Both the position numbers and the translations under genes were made by a program. Below are positions 33,959 to 44,713 of a DNA stretch of 64,000 nt, in pieces. The notes under the pieces are model-generated. The model did no database searches, was not told the origin of the DNA, and saw only the letters and a program-made list of their open reading frames with translations. Position 1 is the first letter of the stretch, and each line of letters starts with the position of its first letter. The DNA is from Erpobdella octoculata (taxonomy: Eukaryota > Annelida > Clitellata > Hirudinida > Erpobdellidae). Location: NCBI GenBank assembly GCA_963978895.1, contig OZ022241.1:24551573-24615572 (forward strand), read 5' to 3'.

Positions 33959-34318
33959 AAATCAGTGATGTGCTCTCGATCAGTTTGTTTTGTAAAGTGT
34001 TGTAATATCTGAATCAACAACTTTTGGTGATAGGCGGTAACAATTTTCCTGGAGTTATTTTGCCACTTTGCTTTTTATTTTGTACTTCTCTTTAATTATA
34101 ATTAATTTTCATTTTTGTGCATGGTATGATTTTAAATTTGTGTGCTTATAATGAAATACTTGAGAAAAAGGTTTTTTTTAAGTATTAGTGTTTGGTATTT
34201 GCTATTGGCAGCAATACGTTTTTAGTTGAGTATTGATATTGGTATGGTCAATACTTTTTCAAGTGCCTATTGGGATTGGTATTGCCAATACAGTTTCTGG
34301 CTATTGTTAACAACCCTG

Positions 34319-34438
34319 ATGTTGACCGTATGTCCGTTGTTGTGTCTCGTAAGAAGATTGAAAAGTTTCTTGTCATTCCAAAACTATCTGACAATGGTAT
34401 TGGTGTTTTGATGGGGGAAAAGGTTATTGATATTCGTT
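34319..34438 (+). pseudogene. 3' part of an unrecognised exon-like frame split by the hAT insertion
   Basis: Removing the hAT element and one target copy joins 27861-27883 to this frame without a shift. It reads [20 protein letters not shown], then [20 protein letters not shown]. Composition is protein-like and the acceptor TTTCAG lies upstream. I do not recognise the family. It does not fit MSH4, whose flanking exons 26870-26973 and 37697-37785 already join in phase. It could be an older transposon's exon. Confidence 0.4.
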
Positions 34439-34608
<170 letters not shown>

Positions 34609-34624
34609 CCTTTCCTATTTTGTA

Positions 34625-35011
34625 ACCCCAGGAGTTAGTTCAGTTGAGTTAGGGAAGTAGAATTAGTCGGTTCAAGCGATCTAGATTTACAGTTTTAGAG
34701 AATAGACTCTGTAGTTAAACAAGTTGACAAAAGTTATCTAATAGAATCAAAAGAGTTGTCAGAATCAAGAGATTTCTGAAACGTGAGATATAATTAGATT
34801 GAGTCAGCGCGAAAGAAGTACTAAGCCAGAATTATATTTCAAGCTATATTGTGCTATAAATAACCAAGCTTTAACGTTACGAATCGCTAGCGAGCTATTT
34901 CGGCAACGTTTACATTGGTTACCCTGACATATTTACGCGTATTTTTTCCGTAAATATATTCTTTTTTATAGTTATTTGATCACAAGTGACCGAATTTTCT
35001 TTTCGTGAAAG
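34625..35011 (+). repeat. LTR and leader of a Gypsy relative (SCAN-like Gag)
   Basis: Begins CCCCAGGAGTTAGTTCAG after the microsatellite and ends at a primer-binding site-like TGGTTACCCTGAC (34916-34929). A leader of about 80 bp precedes the Gag start. The matching 3' LTR was not found. Confidence 0.5.
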
Positions 35012-35940
35012 ATGTCTGACGAGAAATCCATTGCGATGGGACAGGCTCTGGGCTATTCCGGAGTGGATCGAAGGAATTACGTGAAAGAGTTAAAAAATGA
35101 AGAAAGAGTAAAGAGAATGAAAAAAAGATCAGCAGGAGTGGGAAGAGAAAAAGGCTCTGCAGGAAGAAAAAAAGGCTTAGCAAGATAGGGAAGAGCGGGA
35201 GAAACAGAGGCAGCACAAGTTACAAAGTTAAAAAGTTGGAAATCAAATCTCAGAAACCAAAGAGAGAAAGGGGTCAATGGAAGGAACAAAGATTCCATAT
35301 CCAAAACTCTCGGAAGGTGACGACGTGGACGCGTTTCTGCTTCGTTTTGAGGCATTAGCCACGGCAAATGATCACCCAAGAAAGAGTTGGGAAATACTTC
35401 TGGGATCGTTATGAAGTTCCAAAACTTTGGACAATTGGATAGCGACCAAATGACAGACTACGAAATGGTCAAAGAGGCGCTGTTGCATCGTTTTGGTAAA
35501 TCAGCAGAAGGTTATCGGTTGAAATTCCGAGGAGAAAAACTAAATTCAGAAGAAACATGGGAACAATACTTGATGAGACTAAACAGCTATCTCAAGCGGT
35601 GGGTAGATCTCGCAGGTGAAGATTTCCAATTTTTGGTTCTGAGGGAACAATTTTTTAGGAAATGCCCACCTGAGATGGTCGAGCACCTATTAGAGAAGGA
35701 GGCCCACGATGTTAACGTTTTGAGTCGTTGGTGTTAATAAATACAACCAGGCTCGTCCGGGAAAATATTACCCTGTTCAAGAAGAAAAAAGAAATTGTTC
35801 ATTCTACGACTAACAGTGACTCGGGAATGGTTGGACTCTGTGGTTACAAATATCATCAAGTTGAACATTTGGCGAAGGACTGCAGACAATCAATGCACTC
35901 AGGCAAGTCCCGTCATGTGCCAAACACGTAGAGAGGCCAC
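35012..35940 (+). pseudogene. Retroelement Gag with SCAN-like capsid segment
   Basis: ATG at 35012 starts MSDEKSIAMGQALGYSGVDR, with a highly charged coiled-coil leader that hits a stop at about 35186. Next is IPYPKLSEGDDVDAFLLRFE. The frame 35387-35737 contains LLHRFGKSAEGYRLKFRGEK, then WEQYLMRLNSYLKRWVDLAG and FLVLREQFFRKCPPEMVEHL, strongly like the SCAN/retroelement capsid fold. A degenerate zinc knuckle (CGYKYHQVEHLAKDC, second Cys missing) is at 35854-35898. Confidence 0.8.
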
Positions 35941-36039
35941 CATGACACAACCATGCAAAGATTATGGAGTAGTGAATGCATGCGCGGCCATGGTCCTTGA
36001 AGGCAAAATGGACGAGGTCAAATTAAAGTGTGGCTGCGT

Positions 36040-36400
36040 TTCACCAGTCATAGTGGATGGCTGTTTTCATTCAGGAGGAAAACTTAAGATTACCAGAGGT
36101 TTTGTAAATAAGAAACCTGTAAAGGTTTTAAGGGACACTGGCTGTACAGCAGTTATGGTCAAGGAGTCGTTAGTGCATCCACGTCAGATGACCGGAAGAA
36201 CAAGATCATGTGTTTTGATCGACGGCACAGTACGTGTGGCTCCAACAGCAATAGTTAAAATTAAAACAGACTGGTTTAGAAGAACCACAGAAGTAGTTTG
36301 TATGAAGAATCTGCTTTGTGATCTGGTGCTGGGAAATGTCGATGTGGTAGGAATTTCAAATGCAATGGCTGCAGGGAAACATATTTGCCGGCAACCATAG
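36040..36400 (+). pseudogene. Retroelement aspartic protease segment
   Basis: In frame 35795-36400: KKPVKVLRDTGCTAVMVKES (catalytic DTG), then CVLIDGTVRVAPTAIVKIKT and LLCDLVLGNVDVVGISNAMA. This is the protease layout of Gypsy relatives with SCAN-like Gag. RT and integrase are absent, and the element is truncated near 36810. Confidence 0.8.
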
Positions 36401-36810
36401 AAAATCACTCCTGACTACGACAACAAACAGAGAAATAATCGGGCTAATTATACGAAAAAGTCTGCCAACTCGGATTTGTATCAAAGCCAAAAAAAGAACA
36501 CGTGTGCCACTTCAAAGCTGGGAAATAAAGTTGAGGCAAAAGTTCAAGCTTTGAATCCGCCAAAAAAAGACCAAAGCTAAATCTCCTGTCAAAAAACAAA
36601 TTGGGAAAAGAAATTGAAAAAAATAGTTCGAGATCATCAATTTTTGGAGATGCTCGCCCAGTCGACACATCTCACAGAGATCAAGAAATTGAAAGAAAGC
36701 TTAAAGAAAATACAATCGATCAAGGAACTGCTTGTAAACCGAAATTTATGAGCAATCTTAAAAACACCAAGTGTTTTCTTTCGAAGAGGGGGTATATGTA
36801 AGATGAAGAT
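36401..36810 (+). pseudogene. Linker downstream of protease, truncated
   Basis: Lys/Ser-rich sequence in shifting frames (36360-36554 and 36601-36801), as in the protease-RT linker of Gypsy elements. No catalytic motif is visible. Confidence 0.45.
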
Positions 36811-36844
36811 AGCTCATTTTACGTATATTTGTGTAAATAGCTTA

Positions 36845-36994
36845 TTTTATTATCTCTTATTATGTTAATTTGTGTATATGTATAATTATATATATGTTTG
36901 TTTATGTATATATCTGTATTTTTTATATGTATATATGTATATATATATTTGTTTATATATATACATATATATCTGTTGTTATATATATATGTGT

Positions 36995-37066
<72 letters not shown>
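36845..37066. repeat. (TATG)n/(TA)n microsatellite
   Basis: GTATATGTATAATTATATAT and variants, then a pure TA run of about 65 bp that ends exactly at the PLE terminal repeat. Confidence 0.95.
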
Positions 37067-37068
<2 letters not shown>

Positions 37069-37517
37069 CGTATTTTGGCAACAAGTCATTTTTTAAACAT
37101 TCTTTATTAAAAGTCACCGCATACTTACACGATACAAGTTTTTGAAGACTTCTTTCAACGCTACGAAAATTCTTTCGCACACTTTCAACCGAAAACAGTT
37201 CACTATTCATCCTTTTATTTAATTTGCCGACGCGTTTCGGAGTACCTTTACTCCATTTTCAAGGCTCATTGTAAACAAAATCCGCAAAGAACTTAAAGTC
37301 ATATAATGAAAAGAAAATATTCACGAAACTAAAAGTCACATAAAATATTCTTCCCATTCTATACATACCTGTTTCTAACCATAATACCATGGTTTTACAC
37401 ATTACGAAATATGATCTACAATCAACTCAAAACAAGTCAGCGAGACAGGACTATAAACATCAAACAACCAATGCTCATTCATACATTCAATCATCTGTAG
37501 GTCTATTTTTTTCTTCG

Positions 37518-37520
<3 letters not shown>
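37067..37520 (-). repeat. Solo PLE terminal repeat
   Basis: Starts ACGTATTTTGGCAACAAGTC and continues with the same sequence as 22085-22200 and 19700-20095, so it is a full copy of the terminal repeat of the PLE at 19690-22208 without internal coding sequence. (TA)n arrays flank it on both sides. Confidence 0.85.
37226..37265 (-). ncRNA. Hammerhead-type ribozyme motif (copy 4, C3U/G8A variant)
   Basis: Identical to the motif at 19808-19847: GCC, UUGAAAAU, GGAGUA-AAGG-UACUCC, GAA, ACGCGU, C, GGC. Neighbouring bases of the repeat have diverged between the two copies, while the 40-nt motif has not. Confidence 0.6.

Positions 37521-37563
<43 letters not shown>
37521..37563. repeat. (TA)n array
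   Basis: TA tract closing the PLE terminal repeat. Confidence 0.9.
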
Positions 37564-37568
<5 letters not shown>

Positions 37569-37696
37569 GAAAATGTTCTATAATGGCTGTTTATTTGTTT
37601 TACCGAGTGGCTATTTTCTTCCTTTTGAAAAAAGTGAATAAATAAACATAAAATGGTTAAATTCACAAAACGATTATTTTTAAATTACTTTTTAAG

Positions 37697-37785
37697 GCAT
37701 TCATTTGGCTGAAATATCCACAATTCCAAAAGATTTGATAACTGAAGCTAAAAAAATATGTGGAATTATTGATACTTTCAAACAG
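37697..37785 (+). CDS. MSH4: MSH4 exon: C-terminal helical segment
   Basis: Completes Gly and reads IHLAEISTIPKDLITEAKKI then CGIIDTFKQ. It corresponds to the (K/H)xAExSxLPxxxxxxAK block after YG in MSH4, part of the helix-turn-helix dimerisation region at the MutS C-terminus. The acceptor is ACTTTTTAAG and the donor is CAG|gtaatt. The phases fit both neighbours (26970 side and 42868 side). Confidence 0.88.
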
Positions 37786-38239
37786 GTAATTTAATTTGTG
37801 TCGTCTGGAGAAGAAAGTTTTAAAATTTCTTAGCTGGGGTATAATGGGTATAACAGCAGTAATTGGAGTTTTACATTTTTTCATGGAAAACTTATAAGAT
37901 GCATTTAAAGTTGAATTAAAGAAAAAATAAATCAGCTTACTTTATGGACTGCAGTGGCTTATGCAGATAAAAATAAGAAGATGAGCTAAATAGCGTTTGG
38001 CTGACGGATGACTTCTGGCACCTATGGCATACCCTTAGGGACAGGGAGTTGCAGTGTTGAGCTTTTATAGGACCAGACAACAACCTAACGAGTTAGCGTT
38101 TTCCTTCATATAAAATTTTGGACGTGAGCAATTGCTTTTATCTGCAAAGGCGCCGACTTGTGAAAAATATTGGGGGCCCAATGAACTTTAGGCTTTCTAA
38201 AGGACAAAATGCAAGCGTCGGACGGCAAGGACCAGAGTT
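37786..38239. other. MSH4 intron, nothing recognised
   Basis: No domain or repeat border identified. Confidence 0.5.
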
Positions 38240-38600
38240 GTCCATGAGTCGAATTTTGAGGACCCGACCCACCAGAAATCTGACCCGACCCGATTCATTT
38301 TTTATTTCAATTTTGTGACCCAACCCGACCCACGTGTTTTGGACCCGATTCACTCGAATAGGACCTGACCCGACCGGAACTGACCCAACTTTTTTTTTTA
38401 ATTGGTTTTTGACGCGGCAGATTTGCACAAGCGTTACTAAATACTTGTTTATAATTTGTATATCTATTATTCTTTATAAAAGAAAGTTTTTATATGTTTT
38501 TTTAGCTTCACATGGCTTGGCCCTACCCAACTTGACCCAACCCAATTTGACTCGGCCCGACCAGGCCCGGCCTTTTTTCGCACGGACTGGCAAAGCCAAC
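38240..38600. repeat. Degenerate (GACCCGACCC) repeat cluster, MITE-like
   Basis: CAGAGTTGTCCATGAG (38231-38246) looks like a hAT-type end. It is followed by irregular GACCCGACCC units in two blocks (38260-38390 and 38515-38570). The other end and a TSD were not found. Confidence 0.45.
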
Positions 38601-38689
38601 GTTCAGTGGCTTGGTTCTTTACTAGGGCCTATAAATTGAGTAAATTGATAAACTCAGATTGTGTATTTAATTTGTTTGATGAACTTCAG

Positions 38690-39790
38690 ATTAATACATA
38701 ATGTTTGTCTGTGACAATCTCAGCCTTCCCTAGGTCATTGTAGATCTGAGATATGATTTTAGACCTCTTAGGGCTGAAAAACTTCTTTCTGCTGTGCAGG
38801 TAGTCACTGGGGATGTCAGAAAAAGGTTGAGTAGAAGACTCATTTTTGAGAACATTTCCTCTCTGGTTTTACTTTACATAAGTTTGATCACATTCTGAAT
38901 ATTTTCCAGTTTTCTAGTATGTCCATGATGTTGAGTACTTGATCATGTGAAATTACATCTCGTAGCATTTCCAAGTGAAGAATGAGACACGGTTCGTTAA
39001 TGTCTGTGTCAAAATATTCAACCAGTTTTGAGACGTCAATATTTTTTGGAGGTGATGAGACTTTCAAGGAGTTCAATATGACTTGTTCAATATCTTGATC
39101 TTGAGCGATTGCAAATCCTTGTGATTCAAACCGGTTTTGTAAACAGGCAATTGCAGCATCAAATGCTGCATAATATACTCTTTTGTAATAAAGTTTTGGA
39201 TCAAACATGTGGCAATGATCCATCATCTAGTCTTCTTGGAGGATGTCTTGCCTTTGACATTTTTGGCTCTTCAACATGTAAATCTTTGGCTTGTTTGTTG
39301 ACGTTATCCCAGAAACTATCAAACTGTGATTCAGTGCGTTGTTGTGTCCAAGTGATTAGCAAATCTTCAATCTGTTTTTTAGTTTCAGCCAATGACAATT
39401 TTGAAGACTGTAAGGATGAATCCACTGTTTCAGTTGTTGTAAAAACTTCATTGCAAAATAGACATCAAATGCTTCCAGACTGCGAAGAAAGCCACTGCAT
39501 TTGGCTCCAATATCTCCAGTTGATTCAGCTGATATTTCATCAAAAAATAAAAGTAATGTTTCATAATTTTCAACAACAGACTTGACACTTAAAGCTCTCA
39601 AAATTCATCGTGTTGGACAAATAGGTCGAAGTGACATTGACGTTGAGTCATCAGATTCAAACATTGAAACCATGCTGTACGGCTTTGTTAAACATCAATG
39701 TATGCAGCTTGCCCTATATATCAATTATACAAACCTTTTTGGCTTTTGAAATAAAATCAAGTATTGTATTTTGTAGCTTCATTGTTTAGT
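38690..39790 (-). pseudogene. hAT transposase remnant (ZMYM1/THAP-type lineage)
   Basis: Minus-strand order: SLRPICPTR then a stop where Trp is expected (about 39605), VENYETLLLFFDEISAEST and LRSLEAFDVYFAMKFLQQLK. Next are RRLDDG and YYKRVYYAAFDAAIACLQNR (38888-39226), and last a decayed dimerisation domain near 38700-38790 (TAERSFSALR-like, LRSTM-like). All frames are broken. Confidence 0.75.
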
Positions 39791-39861
39791 CATTCAAAAA
39801 TACGGTGCGAAAACAGAAAAAAAATTAATTAAAGTAATGCATTACTAAGAAAAGTGAATAT

Positions 39862-40008
39862 AAAGTTGGAAATTAGAATGGATAGAAGGTATGTTTGAAA
39901 ACAACCATAAAGTTGAAAATTGGAAATTAGAATAGATAGAAGGTATGTTTAAAAACAACCATAAAGTTGGAAGTTAGAATGGATAGAAGGCATGTTTGAA
40001 AACAGCCA
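39862..40008. repeat. Tandem repeat, unit about 62 bp, 2.4 copies
   Basis: GGAAATTAGAATRGATAGAA then GGTATGTTTRAAAACAACCA and TAAAGTTGRAA recur three times. Confidence 0.85.
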
Positions 40009-40224
40009 TGCACAATTTGTTTAGTTAAAAGCTAAATATTAATTTAGCATTTTTATTATATTTTTATTATTTGCAAATTATTGGGGGGGCTCATCCTTAT
40101 AACGGGCTCTTGGCGTCCAAGATTGGGGTGGCCCGAGCCTATCGGACCCAATGGAGTCGGCGCCTATGTTTATCTGTTCATAATGGGATTAACCAAAGTC
40201 GTTGGAATCAAGTCATCAACAAGT

Positions 40225-42530
40225 TTCGGTTTTGTTGTGTTTAACAAGAGGTGGCTGCCAAACATCCAGTGATTGAAAGTATCTACACAATACAAAATTT
40301 TTGTAGCAAGAGTCCTCATGCTTCGATCGGCAACGACCGTAAACCTGTGTATCGTCGGCGTACATGTGGCACTGGAGCCCGTGTGCGGTAATCACTTTCT
40401 CGAGTTTGACAAATTTAACCGTATATATTGTAAAAAGAAGTAGGCTTAGTATAGACCCCTGAGGTACTCCGCACGATAAGAAAGTCGCTGATAAGACTGA
40501 TGCACCAGAGCAAACCGAGAAAGAACGTCCGGTCAGATAAGACTGGAACCATGCCAGAACGGCACTACCAAGACCGAATGACCTGTCGAGGCGATCCTGC
40601 ATTAAGCCATAGTTAACGGTGTCGGAGGCCGCAGATAGGTCAAGTAGCACTAACAGCGACAACTTGCCGCCGCAACCGGCCTGCAGAAAATCGGACTTCA
40701 TGCAAAGCACGACGGTTTTGGTGAAGTGGTGACGGCCATAAACAAACTGTTGTACGAAAAGGAGGTTGCTTGGATCCAGATGTGCCTAGATTCTGATGGC
40801 CACCAGTCGCTCCAGTACTTTCGAGAAAAGAGAAAACGTTAAAAATGGGCCGATAAGAATTACCATCGGTAGTGTTTAAAGTAGATTTCTTTATTAATGA
40901 AGTGACGTAAGATAACTCGAAGATGAGTGGAGTGTACTAGAACAAAGGGATTTGTTAAAAACCTTGACAAAAAGATGTGCAATGGTTGCGCAAATTTTCT
41001 TCAGTAGCCAGGTTGGTAAAGGGTCGAGCCATAGACTCATAGATATACCTAGGAGTCTATGGTCGAGCAAACATTGTTTGTTTGAAAGGGCGAGTATCAG
41101 CTGCTCAATCTCTTCCGCTGCTGTGAGCCGAAACTTGCTGAAGGGCGCCGACGTAGAAAATGACTGAAACAACAAGAACTTCAGACGACGCAGCGCTATC
41201 CTTGTCAATTTTTTGTAGATAAAATGTTTGAGAAAACTGTCCACGTTGATCGAGTTGGCTTGAGAAGCTTTTTATCTACTCACGTTGCGGTTCAAAAAAC
41301 GCCACTTTTGACAGGATGACTGGCACTTCTTCACGAACATTTTTTTTCCAACTTGAATTGCGTTTCGAATGCAACAGACGCCTGAAAGATTTCTTATGGG
41401 CTTGTCAATGGTACAAATCATTAGCCGATTGCGTTTTAGGAGCTTTTTCTCCTGTTGTCCTCTTTTGCCGTTTCATGACGCAGTACTCCCTATCGTACCA
41501 CGGGTCGAATTGGTGCAGACGTGTACAAACTGTTCTCAATGGCATTCATTTGTCGACCGCGCTGAAAATTGCGTTGGTAATTAGTAAAGCATAGACGTCG
41601 ACATCCGTGGCGTCGATGTCTAGCTAGTTTTGTGACTGAATTAACTTGATGACCATTTTTTAGAGACTGTTGGTTTGTAAGCAGGTGGTAGGCAGAAGAA
41701 GACCGACATCCAGCGAAAAAGCGGATGATCTGAAAAATCAACTGGTATGACATTCATGCCCCTGACGCAAAACGACCTGTGCTAAGCAACAAAGTCGAGA
41801 ATACCGCCAAGTTCGTGAGTGGATTGATGTACCCAAAGTGAAAATCCGTGTGATGACTAAGATTTTTTTAAAGCTCTTGTGTGAGGTTCATTTGGTCAAT
41901 CCAGTCTTATATTGAAGTCTCCGACGATGAGGACATTTTTCAAATTAGAAATGAAAGATGAAAAATTGTCAATCTCTCTAAAAAAAAACTTCGATGTAAG
42001 TGGGTTAATTCTGTAGACCACCAGCGCTGTCAGGTACCCATGAGCAGATTAAAGACTTGCTGAGGTGAATTGCAACGTTGTAATTAAGATACCCGCGGAC
42101 GTCAACGACCGAAAAAGCGGCAGCTCTAAGACGACGAGTGACAGAATCGGTGTCATGCCAAGTTTCAGTCAAGAAAATGTTGATGCTTTGACAGCGCAAC
42201 AATCTAGGATTTTATTTTTTTTATTATTTATTAACCTCGCGTTTAATAAACCAAGTGCGAGGTTTGAGGTGGAGATATCTTTGAAAATGACGACCGGTGT
42301 GGTGAGGTGGTGATGTACGATGTGAATGACGGCTGCCAGATCTTCTCCCTTGCTATCACGCATGTCCTTGCGTACGATTCCAGCCTTTTTTTAAAATTGT
42401 ACAAGTTTGCGATTGTGAGCAACAACTTGGTGAGCACGTCGTATGGAATAGGTGCACGGTGCACATAATTAAGCAGATTTTCGGCTAATAGACTATTAAA
42501 TTTAGAATCCAATTACTGAAAACGCAACCT
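40225..42530 (-). pseudogene. CR1/Jockey-type LINE remnant
   Basis: The minus-strand frame 40216-40710 has VLLDLSAASDTVNYGLMQDR, FLSCGVPQGSILSLLLFTIY and LQCHMYADDTQVYG (the RT active site ADD). Upstream fragments include SYLTSLH (40894-41244) and IFLTETWHDTDSVTRRLRAA (42005-42202) of the APE-type endonuclease. Many stops. It sits antisense in the last MSH4 intron. Confidence 0.85.
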
Positions 42531-42867
42531 GCTCAGAACAGTAAAGCAAATATTAGCAATATGAGTTTAGTTCGCAACCAAAAAAAATTTGTTTTTAATT
42601 TAACGAGATTAAACGATAAAAACCCGCTAAATACAAAAAGATAACCGTATATACAGCGCCTAGTAAAAAAGTAGATTCATTACTGAAAGCGGTTTATTTA
42701 CTAGCCTTCATTTTTTCAGGTCATAGAATACATATTTCACATGAGAAGCTATTAATTTCAAAATAATTAAATACTATAAAAGTAATTTTCAATATACAAA
42801 TGATAACTTTGCAAAAAATTTGCTTCAGTCAGAGTTTCTAACTTTATAATTTATTTGTCCTATCCAG
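42531..42867. other. MSH4 intron end
   Basis: AT-rich, ending in TTTGTCCTATCCAG, a good acceptor. Confidence 0.6.
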
Positions 42868-43026
42868 GTACATTGTGAACCGACTGAAGAAAATCGGAAC
42901 AAGCGGACTATGATGGAATTGTGTAAAGAATTAGAACAGATTGCTCTCCGCGCAGACAGCTTTGATGATGAAACTTTGAAGGCTTACCTACTTCATTTGA
43001 AAAGAAAATATGTTGTGGAACAATAA
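42868..43026 (+). CDS. MSH4: MSH4 last exon and stop
   Basis: Reads VHCEPTEENRNKRTMMELCK, then ELEQIALRADSFDDETLKAY, LLHLKRKYVVEQ and TAA. It fits the MSH4 C-terminal helix, which ends LKKKY followed by a few residues. The phase fits exon 37697-37785. The AATAAA at 43022-43027 overlaps the stop codon. It may be fortuitous, because a 3' UTR would then be extremely short. Confidence 0.9.
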   Translation, partial: VHCEPTEENRNKRTMMELCKELEQIALRADSFDDETLKAYLLHLKRKYVVEQ

Positions 43027-43380
43027 ACTAAATCAAATATTGAAATTTCTGTTTGCAAATATGGACGTCTTTACTATATGCAAATGCTAAGTTATAAGTA
43101 TTATAACATTCAAAAAAAAGAAAAATTAAAATTTTAGCCTTAAATTGGAAAAATTAAAAAACCCAGAGTTTTCAAACTTTGGTTCATTTATTTAAATTTT
43201 GCATATTCAGAAGCTGTTCTAGTTTTTAGTGGTCAGAGGTGAGCAAAATAATAACCGCAAAGTATTTAAAATACAAAGTACTATAATATTTTAAAAAAGT
43301 ATTTAAAATATTCGTATACAAAATAGTTTTGAAAAGCTTAAAAATACAAAATACGTATTTTTAAAATACTTTTATCTATA
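43027..43380. other. MSH4 3' flank
   Basis: AT-rich. Repeated AAAATACNNNNTATTTTAAA-type words at 43255-43375 suggest an AT-rich MITE, but no ends were defined. Confidence 0.4.
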
Positions 43381-43870
43381 TATATATATATAAATGAATG
43401 TCTGAGTCTGTCTGTCTCTTATAGAAATCTAAACCGCTTGAGCGATCTTGATGAAATTTGGCAAAGAGGTAGTTCTCATACAGGGAAAGAAAGTTAAGTA
43501 GGTTTTGACTCCCTAATCCGATCCCCCGGCTCAGGGGACCAAAAAACTTTTCCAGGCCTATGTTTTGATGGTCGTACGACCATCAAAGGTAATTGCGTAA
43601 TAAAATTCAAATTTAGTTTACGTAACAACGTTTGAAGGCTTCAAGCAACTTTTAGCCAGTTTTAGCAAATCTATTTTATGTTTTATGGGCTCAAAGAAGT
43701 TAGGAAGGAATAGAAAAGAGAAAACGAGCGGGAACGGGAAACCGACCGGGAACGGGAAAGCGACCGGAAGCGGGGAAGGAATCGGGGTCAAAAGAGAAAA
43801 ACGATAACAAAACCTCTGAAAACCCCGAGTAACCCCGCTGGTTTAAAATAAAAATTTAGCCAACACTCAA
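43381..43870. other. Helitron-like non-coding end fragment
   Basis: A TA tract followed by GAATGTCTGAGTCTGTCTGT, then CCGCTTGAGCGATCTTGATG and AAATTTGGCAAAGAGG. This is the style of sequence found at Helitron 5' ends and is similar in layout to 19458-19690. GGGAACGGGAAA and GACCGG units repeat at 43725-43780. Confidence 0.4.
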
Positions 43871-43979
43871 AATGACGTGTGAAGTCAGAGGCTTCTATTC
43901 CAGGCGGAAAAACGCGTTGGCATTAATAGAAATAAAGATAATTTATAACTATGAATTACGATAGTTTGTTTAATGCCGG

Positions 43980-44076
43980 TCAAAAAGTGGAGTGCGTTAT
44001 AAAAAAGTCGTTTCATTTAAGTTAAGAACCGTTTTTCTTCGAGCATGCTTAAAAGAACGTTTATTGCCAAAATTTG

Positions 44077-44146
<70 letters not shown>

Positions 44147-44700
44147 TTGTACGCATTTTGTATTTGTTAATTTTTTTGCCAAAGACTCAAAACGTCGAAG
44201 GGAAGCCCGTTGTTGGGAAGATAGACTATTAACGAATTCCTTGTATGCAGCCGTATTTACGTTTATTTCTAAAAAATTTAAAAAGACAGTTATGTTATAA
44301 AATAAATAAAATAAACTAAAAGGAATAACTTATAAGTTTAAAGTAATAAACAGGGCTAACGCGTTTCGACAGTTAGTTTGTCATCATCAGAGCCCGAAAA
44401 GAGAAACAAAACATGGATAGAATAATGAAAAGTGAAATTAGTTAAAACCGATAATGAAACCAAATAATAATATTTATTTTTCGAGAATAACATGTTAATT
44501 TATTTTACTATAGGGAGATATTAAAAATAAATTCTATAATAAAACTGTTATACATTTAAAAATACGGTCGAAAAGCAAAATCTATTAATTGTCAAACGAC
44601 AGATCTACATCAAATCTCGCGCAACCATGACATTGTTAAAACGGAAACCATCTCTGAAGAATTGCCAAAATTAAATTAATTAATTAAAATGCCACGTAAT
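43980..44700 (-). repeat. PLE terminal repeat with internal (TA)n
   Basis: CGAGCATGCTTAAAAGAACG to TTGCCAAAATTTGC abuts a TA tract (44080-44144). Beyond it the repeat continues with TTTTTTGCCAAAGACTCAAA and the hammerhead at 44353-44395, up to the end of the GIY-YIG frame. It resembles the terminal repeat at 11430-11600 in plan (TGCCAAA...CTCAA...hammerhead). Confidence 0.65.
44353..44395 (-). ncRNA. Hammerhead-type ribozyme motif (copy 5, best preserved)
   Basis: Minus-strand order: GGGCU (stem I, 5 bp), CUGAUGAU (core), GACA-AACUAAC-UGUC (4-bp stem II), GAA, ACGCGU (palindromic stem III), U, AGCCC (stem I). All catalytic positions of the hammerhead are consensus. The only oddity is one extra U between A9 and stem II. 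It lies downstream of, and in the same sense as, the PLE GIY-YIG frame. Confidence 0.75.
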
Positions 44701-44713
44701 TTTACACAAAACG

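Larger units (their letters stand above)
27884..34318. mobile_element. Non-autonomous hAT-type element with perfect 8-bp TSD, host of nested insertions
   Basis: The left end is CAGGGATGTTAAGATTGGC. The right end, reversed, is CAGGGTTGTTAACAATAGC. ATGTTGAC flanks both sides exactly (27876-27883 and 34319-34326). Subterminal CCAATAC/GTATTGGC motifs are repeated in both halves (27896-28045 and 34190-34300). Without the nested MITE and Gypsy the element would be under 1 kb. No transposase is seen. Confidence 0.9.

Noticed and set aside
34319..34438. The missing MSH4 exon
   Set aside because: Sequence does not match MSH4, and it lies after exon 26870-26973, whose phase already joins exon 37697-37785.
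35077..35379. Minus-strand Phe/Leu-rich frame as a membrane protein
   Set aside because: It is the shadow of the + strand Lys/Glu-rich Gag leader.
43022..43027. AATAAA overlapping the MSH4 stop codon as the poly-A signal
   Set aside because: Possible but would leave almost no 3' UTR; the hexamer is frequent by chance in such AT-rich DNA.
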